Source: a bacterium UBP15_UBA6099
GTDB lineage: Bacteria; UBP15; UBA6099
NCBI GenBank assembly: GCA_002435745.1
Contig: DIWT01000025.1
Location: 1 to 53,603 of the forward strand
Reading direction: 5' to 3'
Length of the DNA stretch: 53,603 bases
The first letter of the stretch is position 1; every line of letters begins with the position of its first letter. Made by a program: the position numbers and the translations under genes. The notes under the pieces are model-generated. The model saw only the letters and a program-made list of their open reading frames with translations. It was not told the DNA's origin and searched no databases. Positions 36,190-43,686 of this stretch are shown here, piece after piece.

Positions 36190-36205
36190 GACTGACTAGT
36201 CAGTC
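36190..36205. promoter_or_regulatory. TetR operator-like perfect palindrome
   Basis: GACTGACTAGTCAGTC is a perfect 16-bp dyad. Its position immediately before the TetR gene and the MttB operon makes it a likely binding site for that regulator. Confidence 0.75.
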
Positions 36206-36331
36206 AATATTACCGCGCCTCTCCTTCGGCTGTCAATACGATTTTTAGTTTTTTTGGGCTTGAACATATCCGACCAATTCGTTTGAAGGCGTAGAATATG
36301 TTTTATAGCGCATATATCCGGTATTTCGCGC

Positions 36332-36360
36332 TTGATTTAGGTTTGATTTACATATAGAAT
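36332..36360 (+). promoter_or_regulatory. Promoter for the DUF2505 / mutase genes
   Basis: TTGATT at 36332-36337 and TAGAAT at 36355-36360 are separated by 17 bases. Transcription would begin near 36367, about 30 bases before the DUF2505 start codon. Confidence 0.5.
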
Positions 36361-36396
36361 CAATGACAACAAAACAGTGTCCGGAGAGGCTCTTTT

Positions 36397-36906
36397 ATGA
36401 AATTAGGAATGACCCACGAGTACGACCACCCGCTCGATCTGGTATTAAAAGTTACGCATTACGACATAATCGAAAACCCGTCCATATATGAGGATATGCC
36501 GAATGTGACGAGCATAAAAAGGTCTCACTTCACGCAGCATCCGGATGGAAGACAGGATATCGAGTACACATATTGCGCGCACGGACAAATCCCGAAGATA
36601 GCGCAGAAGATACTGACGCCGGACATGCTTTCATGGCGGGAAGTAAGCCGCTGGGACCCTTCTTCGCTTGTTTATCATTATGAAATCATCCCCTTTCACC
36701 TGCGAAACGTGTTTCACTGCAAAGGGAAATGGACGTATGCCGCGAAGAACGGCCGAGTGTTTCAGACGCTGGACGGAACCGTAAACGTGAAACTACCGCT
36801 TATAGGGCCGATAATTGAACAGCGCATCGCCGAGGAACTGTATAAGAACCAGAAAGACATGTACAAGGTGAACCTTAAGAAACTGGCGGGGATGGCCAAG
36901 AGTTAA
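36397..36906 (+). CDS. DUF2505 family protein (START-like fold)
   Basis: A 169-residue protein matching the DUF2505 pattern: SIKRSHFTQHPDGRQDIEYTYCAHGQIP, then LTPDMLSWREVSRWDP, and KLPLIGPIIEQRIAEEL. The family is related to SRPBCC/START ligand-binding folds. Function is unknown, though a hydrophobic pocket is expected. GGAGAGG is six bases before ATG. It is upstream of, and in line with, the small membrane peptide and the mutase pair. Confidence 0.8.
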   Translation: MKLGMTHEYDHPLDLVLKVTHYDIIENPSIYEDMPNVTSIKRSHFTQHPDGRQDIEYTYCAHGQIPKIAQKILTPDMLSWREVSRWDPSSLVYHYEIIPFHLRNVFHCKGKWTYAAKNGRVFQTLDGTVNVKLPLIGPIIEQRIAEELYKNQKDMYKVNLKKLAGMAKS

Positions 36907-36974
36907 CCCGGCGTTCTCGCCGACGCGGTTAAAGCTCGCCGGGATTCTGTCCGGCGCTCCGCGACGGGACGGAT

Positions 36975-37088
36975 ATGAATTTTTCGCTGTATGTCATTCT
37001 CGAGTTCGGGTTGCTGGCGCTTGTGGGGGCGGCGGTCTGGGCGGCGCTGCGGGAAACGACCGGCGATGAATCGGACGGTCCCGTCTGA
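36975..37088 (+). CDS. Single-span membrane peptide, 37 residues
   Basis: A short open frame starting MNFSLYVILEFGLLALVGAA, with one hydrophobic helix (about residues 4-25), then a polar acidic tail (RETTGDESDGPV). The stop codon directly abuts the start of the degenerate mutase gene, so translation is probably coupled. The binding site (GGGACGGAT) is only moderate. It lies in a 182-base gap after the DUF2505 gene. It is probably a genuine small membrane protein of the same transcript. Confidence 0.45.
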   Translation: MNFSLYVILEFGLLALVGAAVWAALRETTGDESDGPV

Positions 37089-38450
37089 ATGAATCCTCTT
37101 AAAATCGGAATAACCGGAGTAAGAGGCGTGGTAGGCGAAACCTTCACGCCTCACCTTGTGGCGCAGTTTGCCGAAGCGTTCGCCACGTGCGTCGGCCGGG
37201 GCAAGGTTTTTATCTGCGACGACGCGCGGCGTTCAGGCTCGATGGCTCGCGGGGCGGCGATATCCGGGCTTCTTGCCGCCGGTTGCAAAACATATGACTT
37301 GGGCGTATGCCCCATACCTTCCATGCAAAGGACTATCGCGGCTTCCGGCGCGGTCGGCGGAATAGCCGTTTCAGCCGGCCATAACTCGGAGGACTGGAAC
37401 GCTCTGAAGTTCATCCGCGCAGACGGGTTCTACTTCAACGCGCGGGAAGCGGACGAACTGTTGGACGTGTACCACGCCGGGGAGTTCGAAAGAGCGGGAT
37501 GGGACAAGATAGTTCCTCTTGAAAAGACAGGCTCGAGCGGGGCCGTATCTGAACACATCGCGGCGATAGTCGGCATGACGGATGTCAGGCGCATAAAAAA
37601 AGCCGGATTGAGGGTAGCCGTCGACACCTGCAACGGGGCATGCTCGGAGGCGGCGTCAGAACTGCTTGACGCTCTCGGTTGCAAAACGGTCGCTATAAAC
37701 GCGGAGCCGGGAGAGCCTTTCCCGCACGACCCTGAACCCAACGCGGCCAATATGCGGCAGACCCGCTCGATTGTCCGGGCGGTCGGTTGCGACGCGGGCT
37801 TCATGCTCGACACCGCCGGAGAAAGACTCGGCATCGTCACGGATGATGGAACCATTCTTCCGGAAGACTACACGCTCGCTTTATGCGTTTCGATATGGCT
37901 TTCAAGCAATCCCGGCGGGCTGGTCGTCACCAATCTAAGCACCACCGGAGCGATAGACGCTGTGGCTAAAAAACACAAAGCGTCGGTGATGAGAACCCGC
38001 ATCGGGCAGGCGTACGTCGCGGAGGCGGCAGCCAAACACAAGGCGGCTATAGCGGGCGAAGGCAGCGGAGGGGTCATATTCCCCCGACTGCATTACGCTT
38101 GCGACGGCATGGCGGCGATGGCTTTCATACTGGATTTCATCGCAAGGACAGGCTCGACGGTATCGGCGGCAGCGGCTGCGATTCCGAAGTTCGTGACTCT
38201 GAAAAAAAACGCGCAATTGGATTTTTCGGTCATTCACCGAGCGATTCACCACGCAAGAACAGAAGCTAAAATAAGATACTCAAACGCAAACGTTGACCTG
38301 TCGGACGGAGTGAAGCTTGGCTGGGCGAACTCATGGCTGCACATCAGGCCGTCAAACACCGAGCCGATAATCCGGGTCATGGCCGAAGCGAGGTCGGAAA
38401 AGCGGGCGCGGGAGCTTATTGCCATCGGAGAGGAGCTTATCGGGGGATGA
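37089..38450 (+). CDS. Phosphoglucomutase/phosphomannomutase-family protein, catalytically degenerate
   Basis: A 453-residue member of the alpha-D-phosphohexomutase family and a tandem paralogue of the next gene. Two active-site elements are lost. Where the family has TASHNP with the phosphorylated serine, this protein has SAGHNS, so the serine is Gly97. Where the metal loop reads DxDxDR, it has DTAGER at 241-246, missing two of three aspartates. The substrate-phosphate loop RPSNTEP is kept near the C terminus, so the protein may still bind sugar phosphate. It is full length with no frameshift. It is probably a regulatory or scaffolding pseudoenzyme rather than a pseudogene. The next gene overlaps by four bases. 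Confidence 0.85.
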   Translation: MNPLKIGITGVRGVVGETFTPHLVAQFAEAFATCVGRGKVFICDDARRSGSMARGAAISGLLAAGCKTYDLGVCPIPSMQRTIAASGAVGGIAVSAGHNSEDWNALKFIRADGFYFNAREADELLDVYHAGEFERAGWDKIVPLEKTGSSGAVSEHIAAIVGMTDVRRIKKAGLRVAVDTCNGACSEAASELLDALGCKTVAINAEPGEPFPHDPEPNAANMRQTRSIVRAVGCDAGFMLDTAGERLGIVTDDGTILPEDYTLALCVSIWLSSNPGGLVVTNLSTTGAIDAVAKKHKASVMRTRIGQAYVAEAAAKHKAAIAGEGSGGVIFPRLHYACDGMAAMAFILDFIARTGSTVSAAAAAIPKFVTLKKNAQLDFSVIHRAIHHARTEAKIRYSNANVDLSDGVKLGWANSWLHIRPSNTEPIIRVMAEARSEKRARELIAIGEELIGG

Positions 38451-39817
38451 AGGGCGTGCGCTCTCTTAAGATAAGCATTTCCGGCGTCCGGGGCGTCGTC
38501 GGCGAGTCTTTGACACCGGGACTGCTCGTTCGTTTCGCGGAAAGTTTCGGCACATACGTCGGCGGCGGCAAAGTGGTCGTAGGGCGGGACACCCGGACGA
38601 GCGGCGAAATGGCGCAGCACGCAGCGCTGGCCGGCCTCACATCGGCGGGCTGCCAAGCCGTTCTGGTCGACATAAGCCCGGTCCCGACCATACAGCTTGC
38701 CGTTCGTCAACTCCGCGCCGCCGGCGGCATTGCCATTACCGCCAGCCACAATCCCGCCGAATGGAACGCTTTCAAGTTCATCCGCGAAGACGGTTGTTTC
38801 CTGAATTCATTTCAGGCGCGCGAACTTCTGGACATCTACCATCAGGGTGACTACGCGAAAGCGCGCAGCGACGCGATGAGGGAGCCGAAGACGCACAGGC
38901 GCGCCGTTGAAAAACATATTGACGCGATTATGAACACGTTCGGGCCTCTGCCTGTTTCGCGCCGCCGGCCGGTTAAAGTCGTGGTGGACTGCGTAAACGG
39001 CGCAGGCTCCGTTATGTCTCCTTTCCTGCTCAAGAAACTCGGTTGCGATGTCATGGCGATTAACGCGACTCCTGACGGGATATTCCCGCGCCCGCCCGAG
39101 CCTTTGCCTGAAAATCTCGCGATGCTTTCTGACGCCGTGCTGAAACATAAAGCCGACATAGGATTCGCTCAGGACGCGGACGCGGACAGGCTGGCCATCG
39201 TTTCCGAACTGGGCGCGCCTATCGGCGAAGATTACACTCTCGGCGTGGCGGTCGACCACATACTATCAAAAACGCCGGGCACGGTTGTGACGACGCTTGC
39301 CACTTCCAGCGCCGTTGACGATATCGCTATCGCGCGCGGATGCAGGGTCGTCAAAAGCATGATCGGGGAGATAAACGTCACCGAGACCATGAAATCCGAG
39401 AACGCCGTCATCGGCGGCGAGGGCAACGGCGGAGTGATATACCCCGAAGTGAATTTCGCGCGAGACAGTTTTGTCGGGATGGCTATAGCGCTTCATTATT
39501 TTGCTGGGAAAAAGGGGCCTGTCTCCGAAGTTGTGGCCGCCCTGCCCCGCTATCACATGGCGAAGACGGCAACGCCATGCCCTGCGGGCAAAGCCCTCGA
39601 AGTCCTTGAGTTGCTCATCGAAAAAAACAAGAACCGCAAGATAGATTTGACAGAAGGAATTAAAATCAGCGACGGAAATAAATGGACGCTCGTGCGGCCC
39701 TCTAACACAGAGCCGATTATGAGGATTATTTCCGAAGCTCCCACGGCGGACGAAGCGCGCCGCCTGAACGAAAAACTCGTCTCCCAAGTCAACAGCTTCA
39801 TACACGACAACGTTTGA
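38447..39817 (+). CDS. Phosphoglucomutase/phosphomannomutase, intact
   Basis: A 456-residue phosphohexomutase. The catalytic serine is Ser100 in TASHNP, the metal loop is DADADR, and the sugar- and phosphate-binding loops GGEGNGG and RPSNTEP are present. It interconverts 1- and 6-phosphates of glucose, mannose or glucosamine. The specificity is not readable, but ManC at 25019 would use the mannose product. ATG overlaps the preceding stop (ATGA) with AGGAG upstream. The long open frame before it is a shadow of the first mutase. Confidence 0.92.
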   Translation: MKGVRSLKISISGVRGVVGESLTPGLLVRFAESFGTYVGGGKVVVGRDTRTSGEMAQHAALAGLTSAGCQAVLVDISPVPTIQLAVRQLRAAGGIAITASHNPAEWNAFKFIREDGCFLNSFQARELLDIYHQGDYAKARSDAMREPKTHRRAVEKHIDAIMNTFGPLPVSRRRPVKVVVDCVNGAGSVMSPFLLKKLGCDVMAINATPDGIFPRPPEPLPENLAMLSDAVLKHKADIGFAQDADADRLAIVSELGAPIGEDYTLGVAVDHILSKTPGTVVTTLATSSAVDDIAIARGCRVVKSMIGEINVTETMKSENAVIGGEGNGGVIYPEVNFARDSFVGMAIALHYFAGKKGPVSEVVAALPRYHMAKTATPCPAGKALEVLELLIEKNKNRKIDLTEGIKISDGNKWTLVRPSNTEPIMRIISEAPTADEARRLNEKLVSQVNSFIHDNV

Positions 39818-39889
39818 CGCGCCTGTTGCCGTCGCGCGCGACGACATTCTAATCATTCCTATTAGCATATTGCGTCAGGCCGCTGGGGT

Positions 39890-40846
39890 TCAATCGAACT
39901 TGACGAGGATTTTAAGGGCGCCGGGTTTCTGCGCGGCATCGAATGCTTCCGCAATCTGATTGAAAGGGAATATTCCGTCGATAAGCGGCGACGGGTTAAT
40001 TTCTCCGGACTCAAGGGCTTCCAACGCTGGGTCGAAAGGCCCGCAGCGCGAGCCGACTATCGTTATTTCATTTACCACCCAGAGCGAAACGTCTATCGAC
40101 GGCTTTTCATGGTATGTGCTTTTCAAGACAATCCGGCCTCGCGGTCTTACTAGCCTTGTCGCCAGTTCCAGCCCGGAGGGTTTTCCGGAACACTCCACCA
40201 CTATGTCGTACTGCTCGTCTCCAATAGAGTCTTCGGTTATCGCTTCGACTTTAAATCTCTTCGAAGCGATAGCCATATTGCGCTCATGTTTCCCTATCAG
40301 AGTGAGGTTGAACGCCCTGTCCCTTAGGACGCGCGCTGTCAGAAGTCCGAGTTTGCCGTCGCCTATGACGCAAACTAGAGCGTCCGGCGAAAACTCGACC
40401 TGTTCGATTATTTCGAAACAGGCGGCGAGCGGCTCGACGAAAACCGCCTTCTCGTCCGGCAGCGAATCCGGAACGAGCCTCAGGTTGCCTGCCGGAAGCG
40501 TCAGGTATTCGGCGAACGCGCCGTCGCGTTTCAATATGCCGAGAACGTCGCGTTGAAAACAATGCCGCTCCATCCCCGCGTTGCACCAGCAGCATTCCCC
40601 GCAGGCGCAATTTATCTCTCCGACGACTCTTTTGCCGATTTGCTTCTTGTTGGGAGACGACTCCACGACGCCGACGAATTCATGCCCCGGAACGCCGCTG
40701 AACTTCATGTAGCCTTTAAGAATCTCGACATCTGTGTTGCAGATGCCGGCAGTGGAGACCCTGATTAAAGCCTCTCCGGAACCGGGAACAGGATCGGGAA
40801 TGTCCCTTATCTCAAGTTCTCCGTCGTTGAAACGTAGCGCCTTCAT
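39890..40846 (-). CDS. Zinc-dependent alcohol dehydrogenase (MDR family)
   Basis: A 318-residue medium-chain dehydrogenase. The catalytic zinc ligands are Cys in AGICNTD and His/Glu in PGHEFVG. The structural zinc lobe is CACGECCWCNAGMERHC. The nucleotide-binding segment is VCVIGDGKLGLL. The C terminus ends NQIAEAFDAAQ, typical of the sorbitol/threonine-dehydrogenase-like subgroup. It is slightly short (350 is usual). The promoter region is weak, and it is 38 bases downstream of the HMGL-like gene, so the two may be co-transcribed. Confidence 0.9.
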   Translation of the reverse strand: MKALRFNDGELEIRDIPDPVPGSGEALIRVSTAGICNTDVEILKGYMKFSGVPGHEFVGVVESSPNKKQIGKRVVGEINCACGECCWCNAGMERHCFQRDVLGILKRDGAFAEYLTLPAGNLRLVPDSLPDEKAVFVEPLAACFEIIEQVEFSPDALVCVIGDGKLGLLTARVLRDRAFNLTLIGKHERNMAIASKRFKVEAITEDSIGDEQYDIVVECSGKPSGLELATRLVRPRGRIVLKSTYHEKPSIDVSLWVVNEITIVGSRCGPFDPALEALESGEINPSPLIDGIFPFNQIAEAFDAAQKPGALKILVKFD

Positions 40847-40884
40847 AATATTTCAACCGGCGTCCTCGAACCGAGGAGCGCGAA

Positions 40885-42708
40885 TTAGAAGTCGATCTTC
40901 ATTTCGTCGCGTCCGGCCTTCATCAGGTCTTCATACTTGCAGTCGATTCTCAGAACTCCCATAACCGCCCCGTCTTTGATAATCGGCGCGGAAACCGTGA
41001 CTCCGAGCAACTCTGTCAGCTTCGACTTGAAGATGCTGGTGATGTGCATGTGTTCGTTTTCCAGAGGGATGACGAACCACGCGCGCTTTGAGTAGTTCTT
41101 GTCAAGTTTCGCTTCGTCGTCCGGGGTAATCCTTCCAGAGCGTATGAAGATGTCCGTGTTTTTGTTGCCGTCTTTGTCCGCGATGACTGCGAGTTGAGCG
41201 AACGGGTTCTCCTTGAAGAGAGCCTCGAGGATTTTTTCCTGTCTTGCGGCGTCCATCGAGATGATGTCTTCGTGGGCGACGAGCTTCTGAATAGTGTCGC
41301 TCATCAGGCGGCGTGCCGCTTTCTGGATGTACTCTGTGTCGATGTCGAAATATTCCGGCAGGTGGCGCACCGACTGTTCGAGAAGCTCTTCGTGGGATAT
41401 CGAAGTGATTCTTCCCTCCTCGTACTCCTTCTGAATCCATTCGTTGATCTTGATGATTCCGGGATGCCTTTTGTCGATTCGCGACCGAGGCTCCAGTTCG
41501 AGATAGCTGTTGAGCCAGTGCGCGATGCCGGCAGCGCCCGACTTGTCCGTTATCGCTATCCCGACCGGCCGGTTGAGGATGGACGCGGTGTCGAATATGT
41601 TGTATATCTCCTCGTCCTTCTGAAGGCCGTCGAGATGTATCCCCGCTCGCGTGATGTTGAAATCCTCTCCGACGAACGGCTGGTGTTTTGGAATGTGGTA
41701 TCCAATTTCCGTTTCATAATACTCGGCGATTTCGGATATCACGGTGGTGTCTATCTCGTCGGTGTGTCCCTTAAGTTCGATGTATTCCATGATGGCCGCT
41801 TCGATGGGCGGGTTTCCTGTCCGCTCTCCGATTCCGAGCACGGAAGTGTTCACCGCCGCGCAGCCGTAGAGCCATGCGGCCATCGCGTTCGCGTGAACAT
41901 GGCAGAAATCGTTGTGGCCGTGCCATTCCAGCATCCTGAAAGGCAACCCCACATCGTTCAAAAACGCGGACACCAGTTTGGGCACCGATCTCGGCAGCAC
42001 AGCGTTCGGATAGCTCACCCCGAACCCCATCGTGTCGCACAGCCTTATCTTCACGGGTATGCCGGATTTCCGGTAGCGTTTCACAAGCTCTATCGCGAAC
42101 GGAACGCAGAAACCGTACACGTCGGCGCGGGTGACGTCCTCAAAATGGCATCTGGGCCTGATTCCATGCTCTATCGCGGCGTCCACTATCGAAAGGTAGC
42201 TCTCCATAGCCTGTCGCCGGGTCATTCCCATCTTCAAAAAAATATGGTAGTCCGAAACCGATGTGAGTATTCCGGTCTCCCTCAAACCCATCGCCTTTAC
42301 CAGCTTGAGGTCTTCCTTGTTCGCGCGTATCCAGCCTGTCACCTCGGGAAAGTCGTAGTTGAGTTCAAGGCATTTCTCGACTGATTCCTTGTCTTTCTTG
42401 CTGTAAAGGAAAAATTCGCTCTGTCTTACAACGCCGTTGGGACCGCCGAGCCTGTGCAGCATCTTATATATATCGACTATCTGTTTGACAGTGTAAGGAG
42501 GCCTCGCCTGCTGACCGTCCCTGAATGTGGTGTCCGTAATACATATATCGCTTGCAGGGTTGAGCTCCGGGGTTTCTCCGTCAAAGAGAAGTTTGGGTAT
42601 TTCCGTGTACGGAAACTGTTCTCTATACAGGTTAGGCTCGTCAACGTCCTGAAGCGGAAAAAACTTCTTCTTCTCGAACAGGAGTCTGCCTGTTGTCGCT
42701 TCGCTCAT
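40885..42708 (-). CDS. HMGL-like (isopropylmalate/citramalate synthase-type) enzyme with C-terminal Cache-like domain
   Basis: A 607-residue fusion. The N-terminal TIM barrel (about 50-330) has DTTFRDGQQ at 59-67 and the metal HxH site in EWHGHNDF, with GIGERTGNPPIE, which place it with the Claisen-type acyl-CoA synthases and lyases. A helical linker follows. The last 120 residues (about 490-607) read AVIADKDGNKNTD and FSAPI-type strands ending VMGVLRIDCKYEDLM, which resemble a Cache/PDC sensor domain, normally extracellular in receptors; here no membrane helix is present. This may be allosteric. Activity and substrate are unknown. Confidence 0.78.
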   Translation of the reverse strand: MSEATTGRLLFEKKKFFPLQDVDEPNLYREQFPYTEIPKLLFDGETPELNPASDICITDTTFRDGQQARPPYTVKQIVDIYKMLHRLGGPNGVVRQSEFFLYSKKDKESVEKCLELNYDFPEVTGWIRANKEDLKLVKAMGLRETGILTSVSDYHIFLKMGMTRRQAMESYLSIVDAAIEHGIRPRCHFEDVTRADVYGFCVPFAIELVKRYRKSGIPVKIRLCDTMGFGVSYPNAVLPRSVPKLVSAFLNDVGLPFRMLEWHGHNDFCHVHANAMAAWLYGCAAVNTSVLGIGERTGNPPIEAAIMEYIELKGHTDEIDTTVISEIAEYYETEIGYHIPKHQPFVGEDFNITRAGIHLDGLQKDEEIYNIFDTASILNRPVGIAITDKSGAAGIAHWLNSYLELEPRSRIDKRHPGIIKINEWIQKEYEEGRITSISHEELLEQSVRHLPEYFDIDTEYIQKAARRLMSDTIQKLVAHEDIISMDAARQEKILEALFKENPFAQLAVIADKDGNKNTDIFIRSGRITPDDEAKLDKNYSKRAWFVIPLENEHMHITSIFKSKLTELLGVTVSAPIIKDGAVMGVLRIDCKYEDLMKAGRDEMKIDF

Positions 42709-42956
42709 CTGTTTGTTCTCCCCTCCTCGCCAACATTTACAATTAAGTTATCAATTATAGGAAAAAATCCGGTGTTTACAATAACAAAGACGCTACCGGG
42801 CGATTTCGGCGACGCTTATGGCATTACGGCAGAATCCTCTTCGGCGACGCGGCGCAAAAGACTTTACCGATATAAAATTTGAAAATCGAACCGAACGGCT
42901 CCATAATATAGTCAATTCTTGAAACACTCGAACGCGGCTGTCAGGGGAGTCGCCAT

Positions 42957-43337
42957 ATGAGCAATCCTTGCTTGGCGTGCGGAGCGTGTTGCGCCAAGTT
43001 CAGAGTGTCTTTCTATTGGAGGGAGGCCGACGACGAGACGCCCGGGGGCGTTCCTTTGATATTGACAGAAGATTTGTCCGAAGTGAAACGGATTATGAAA
43101 AACACTGGGGGAACGAACCCGCGTTGCGCGGCTCTTGTCGGGAATATCGGCAAAAGCGCCCGCTGCGTAATATATGACAAAAGACCGGGCGTTTGCAGGG
43201 ATTTTCCGCCTTCGTATCAATTCGGCGTCCCGGAGACGGCCTGCGACAACGCGCGGGCAAGCCACGGGCTTCCTCCGCTGAAGCCTGAAGATTGGCGCTT
43301 TGAAGCCGAAACATTCCCGCCTGTTCGCTCCGCATGA
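42957..43337 (+). CDS. YkgJ-type CxxCxxCC cysteine-cluster protein
   Basis: A 126-residue protein of the YkgJ family. The N terminus has CLACGACC (CxxCxxCC), and later cysteines occur in RCAAL, RCVIYDKRPGVCRDFP and ETACDNA. The family binds a metal, probably zinc or an iron-sulfur cluster, and its role is poorly known. GGGGAG is seven bases before ATG. It stands in the divergent gap between the HMGL-like gene and the oxidoreductase, with its own promoter not obvious. Confidence 0.85.
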   Translation: MSNPCLACGACCAKFRVSFYWREADDETPGGVPLILTEDLSEVKRIMKNTGGTNPRCAALVGNIGKSARCVIYDKRPGVCRDFPPSYQFGVPETACDNARASHGLPPLKPEDWRFEAETFPPVRSA

Positions 43338-43686
43338 AGCGACAATTTCTACTTTTTTCTCATTGTTTAGAGTATTAAATCGAGAAACCTCCACAAATAA
43401 AAAGTTGACAACGCGGGGCTCTCTGGATAATATGTGCTTTAATTCACAATCAGAATTGTTATATTTATAGTTTTTTCTGATGTGTGAATGTGAATCTTGA
43501 AATAAGAATAATATCTAATGCACGGACCGGTTTTTTCTTTTTTACGCCATGAGGCGTATTAAAAATAGAAAACGGATTCGGAACATCGGATCCTAAAAGG
43601 TCCGCAGCCGGGACGCGGCAAGGAATGTATATTGCCATATCCCAGACGGCGCGGAACCAAAAATCAAACAAGGTAGGTTGCGAAAA
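43338..43686 (+). promoter_or_regulatory. Long leader region with promoter and hairpin before the FeS oxidoreductase
   Basis: No gene is supported in these 349 bases. TTGACA at 43405-43410 is a perfect -35; the -10 is either GATAAT (43426-43431) or TAATAT (43428-43433). Transcription would start near 43440, leaving an unusually long leader of about 245 bases. It contains a hairpin with TACGCC (43543-43548) and GGCGTA (43553-43558). A riboregulatory leader is possible but I do not recognise a class. Confidence 0.45.

Noticed and set aside
30856..36396. Cobalamin riboswitch for the corrinoid operon
   Set aside because: I searched for the conserved B12-box sequence before the operon and the individual genes and found none convincing.
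37089..38450. Degenerate mutase as a pseudogene
   Set aside because: The frame is full length, coupled to its neighbours and keeps the phosphate loop; pseudoenzyme is the better reading.
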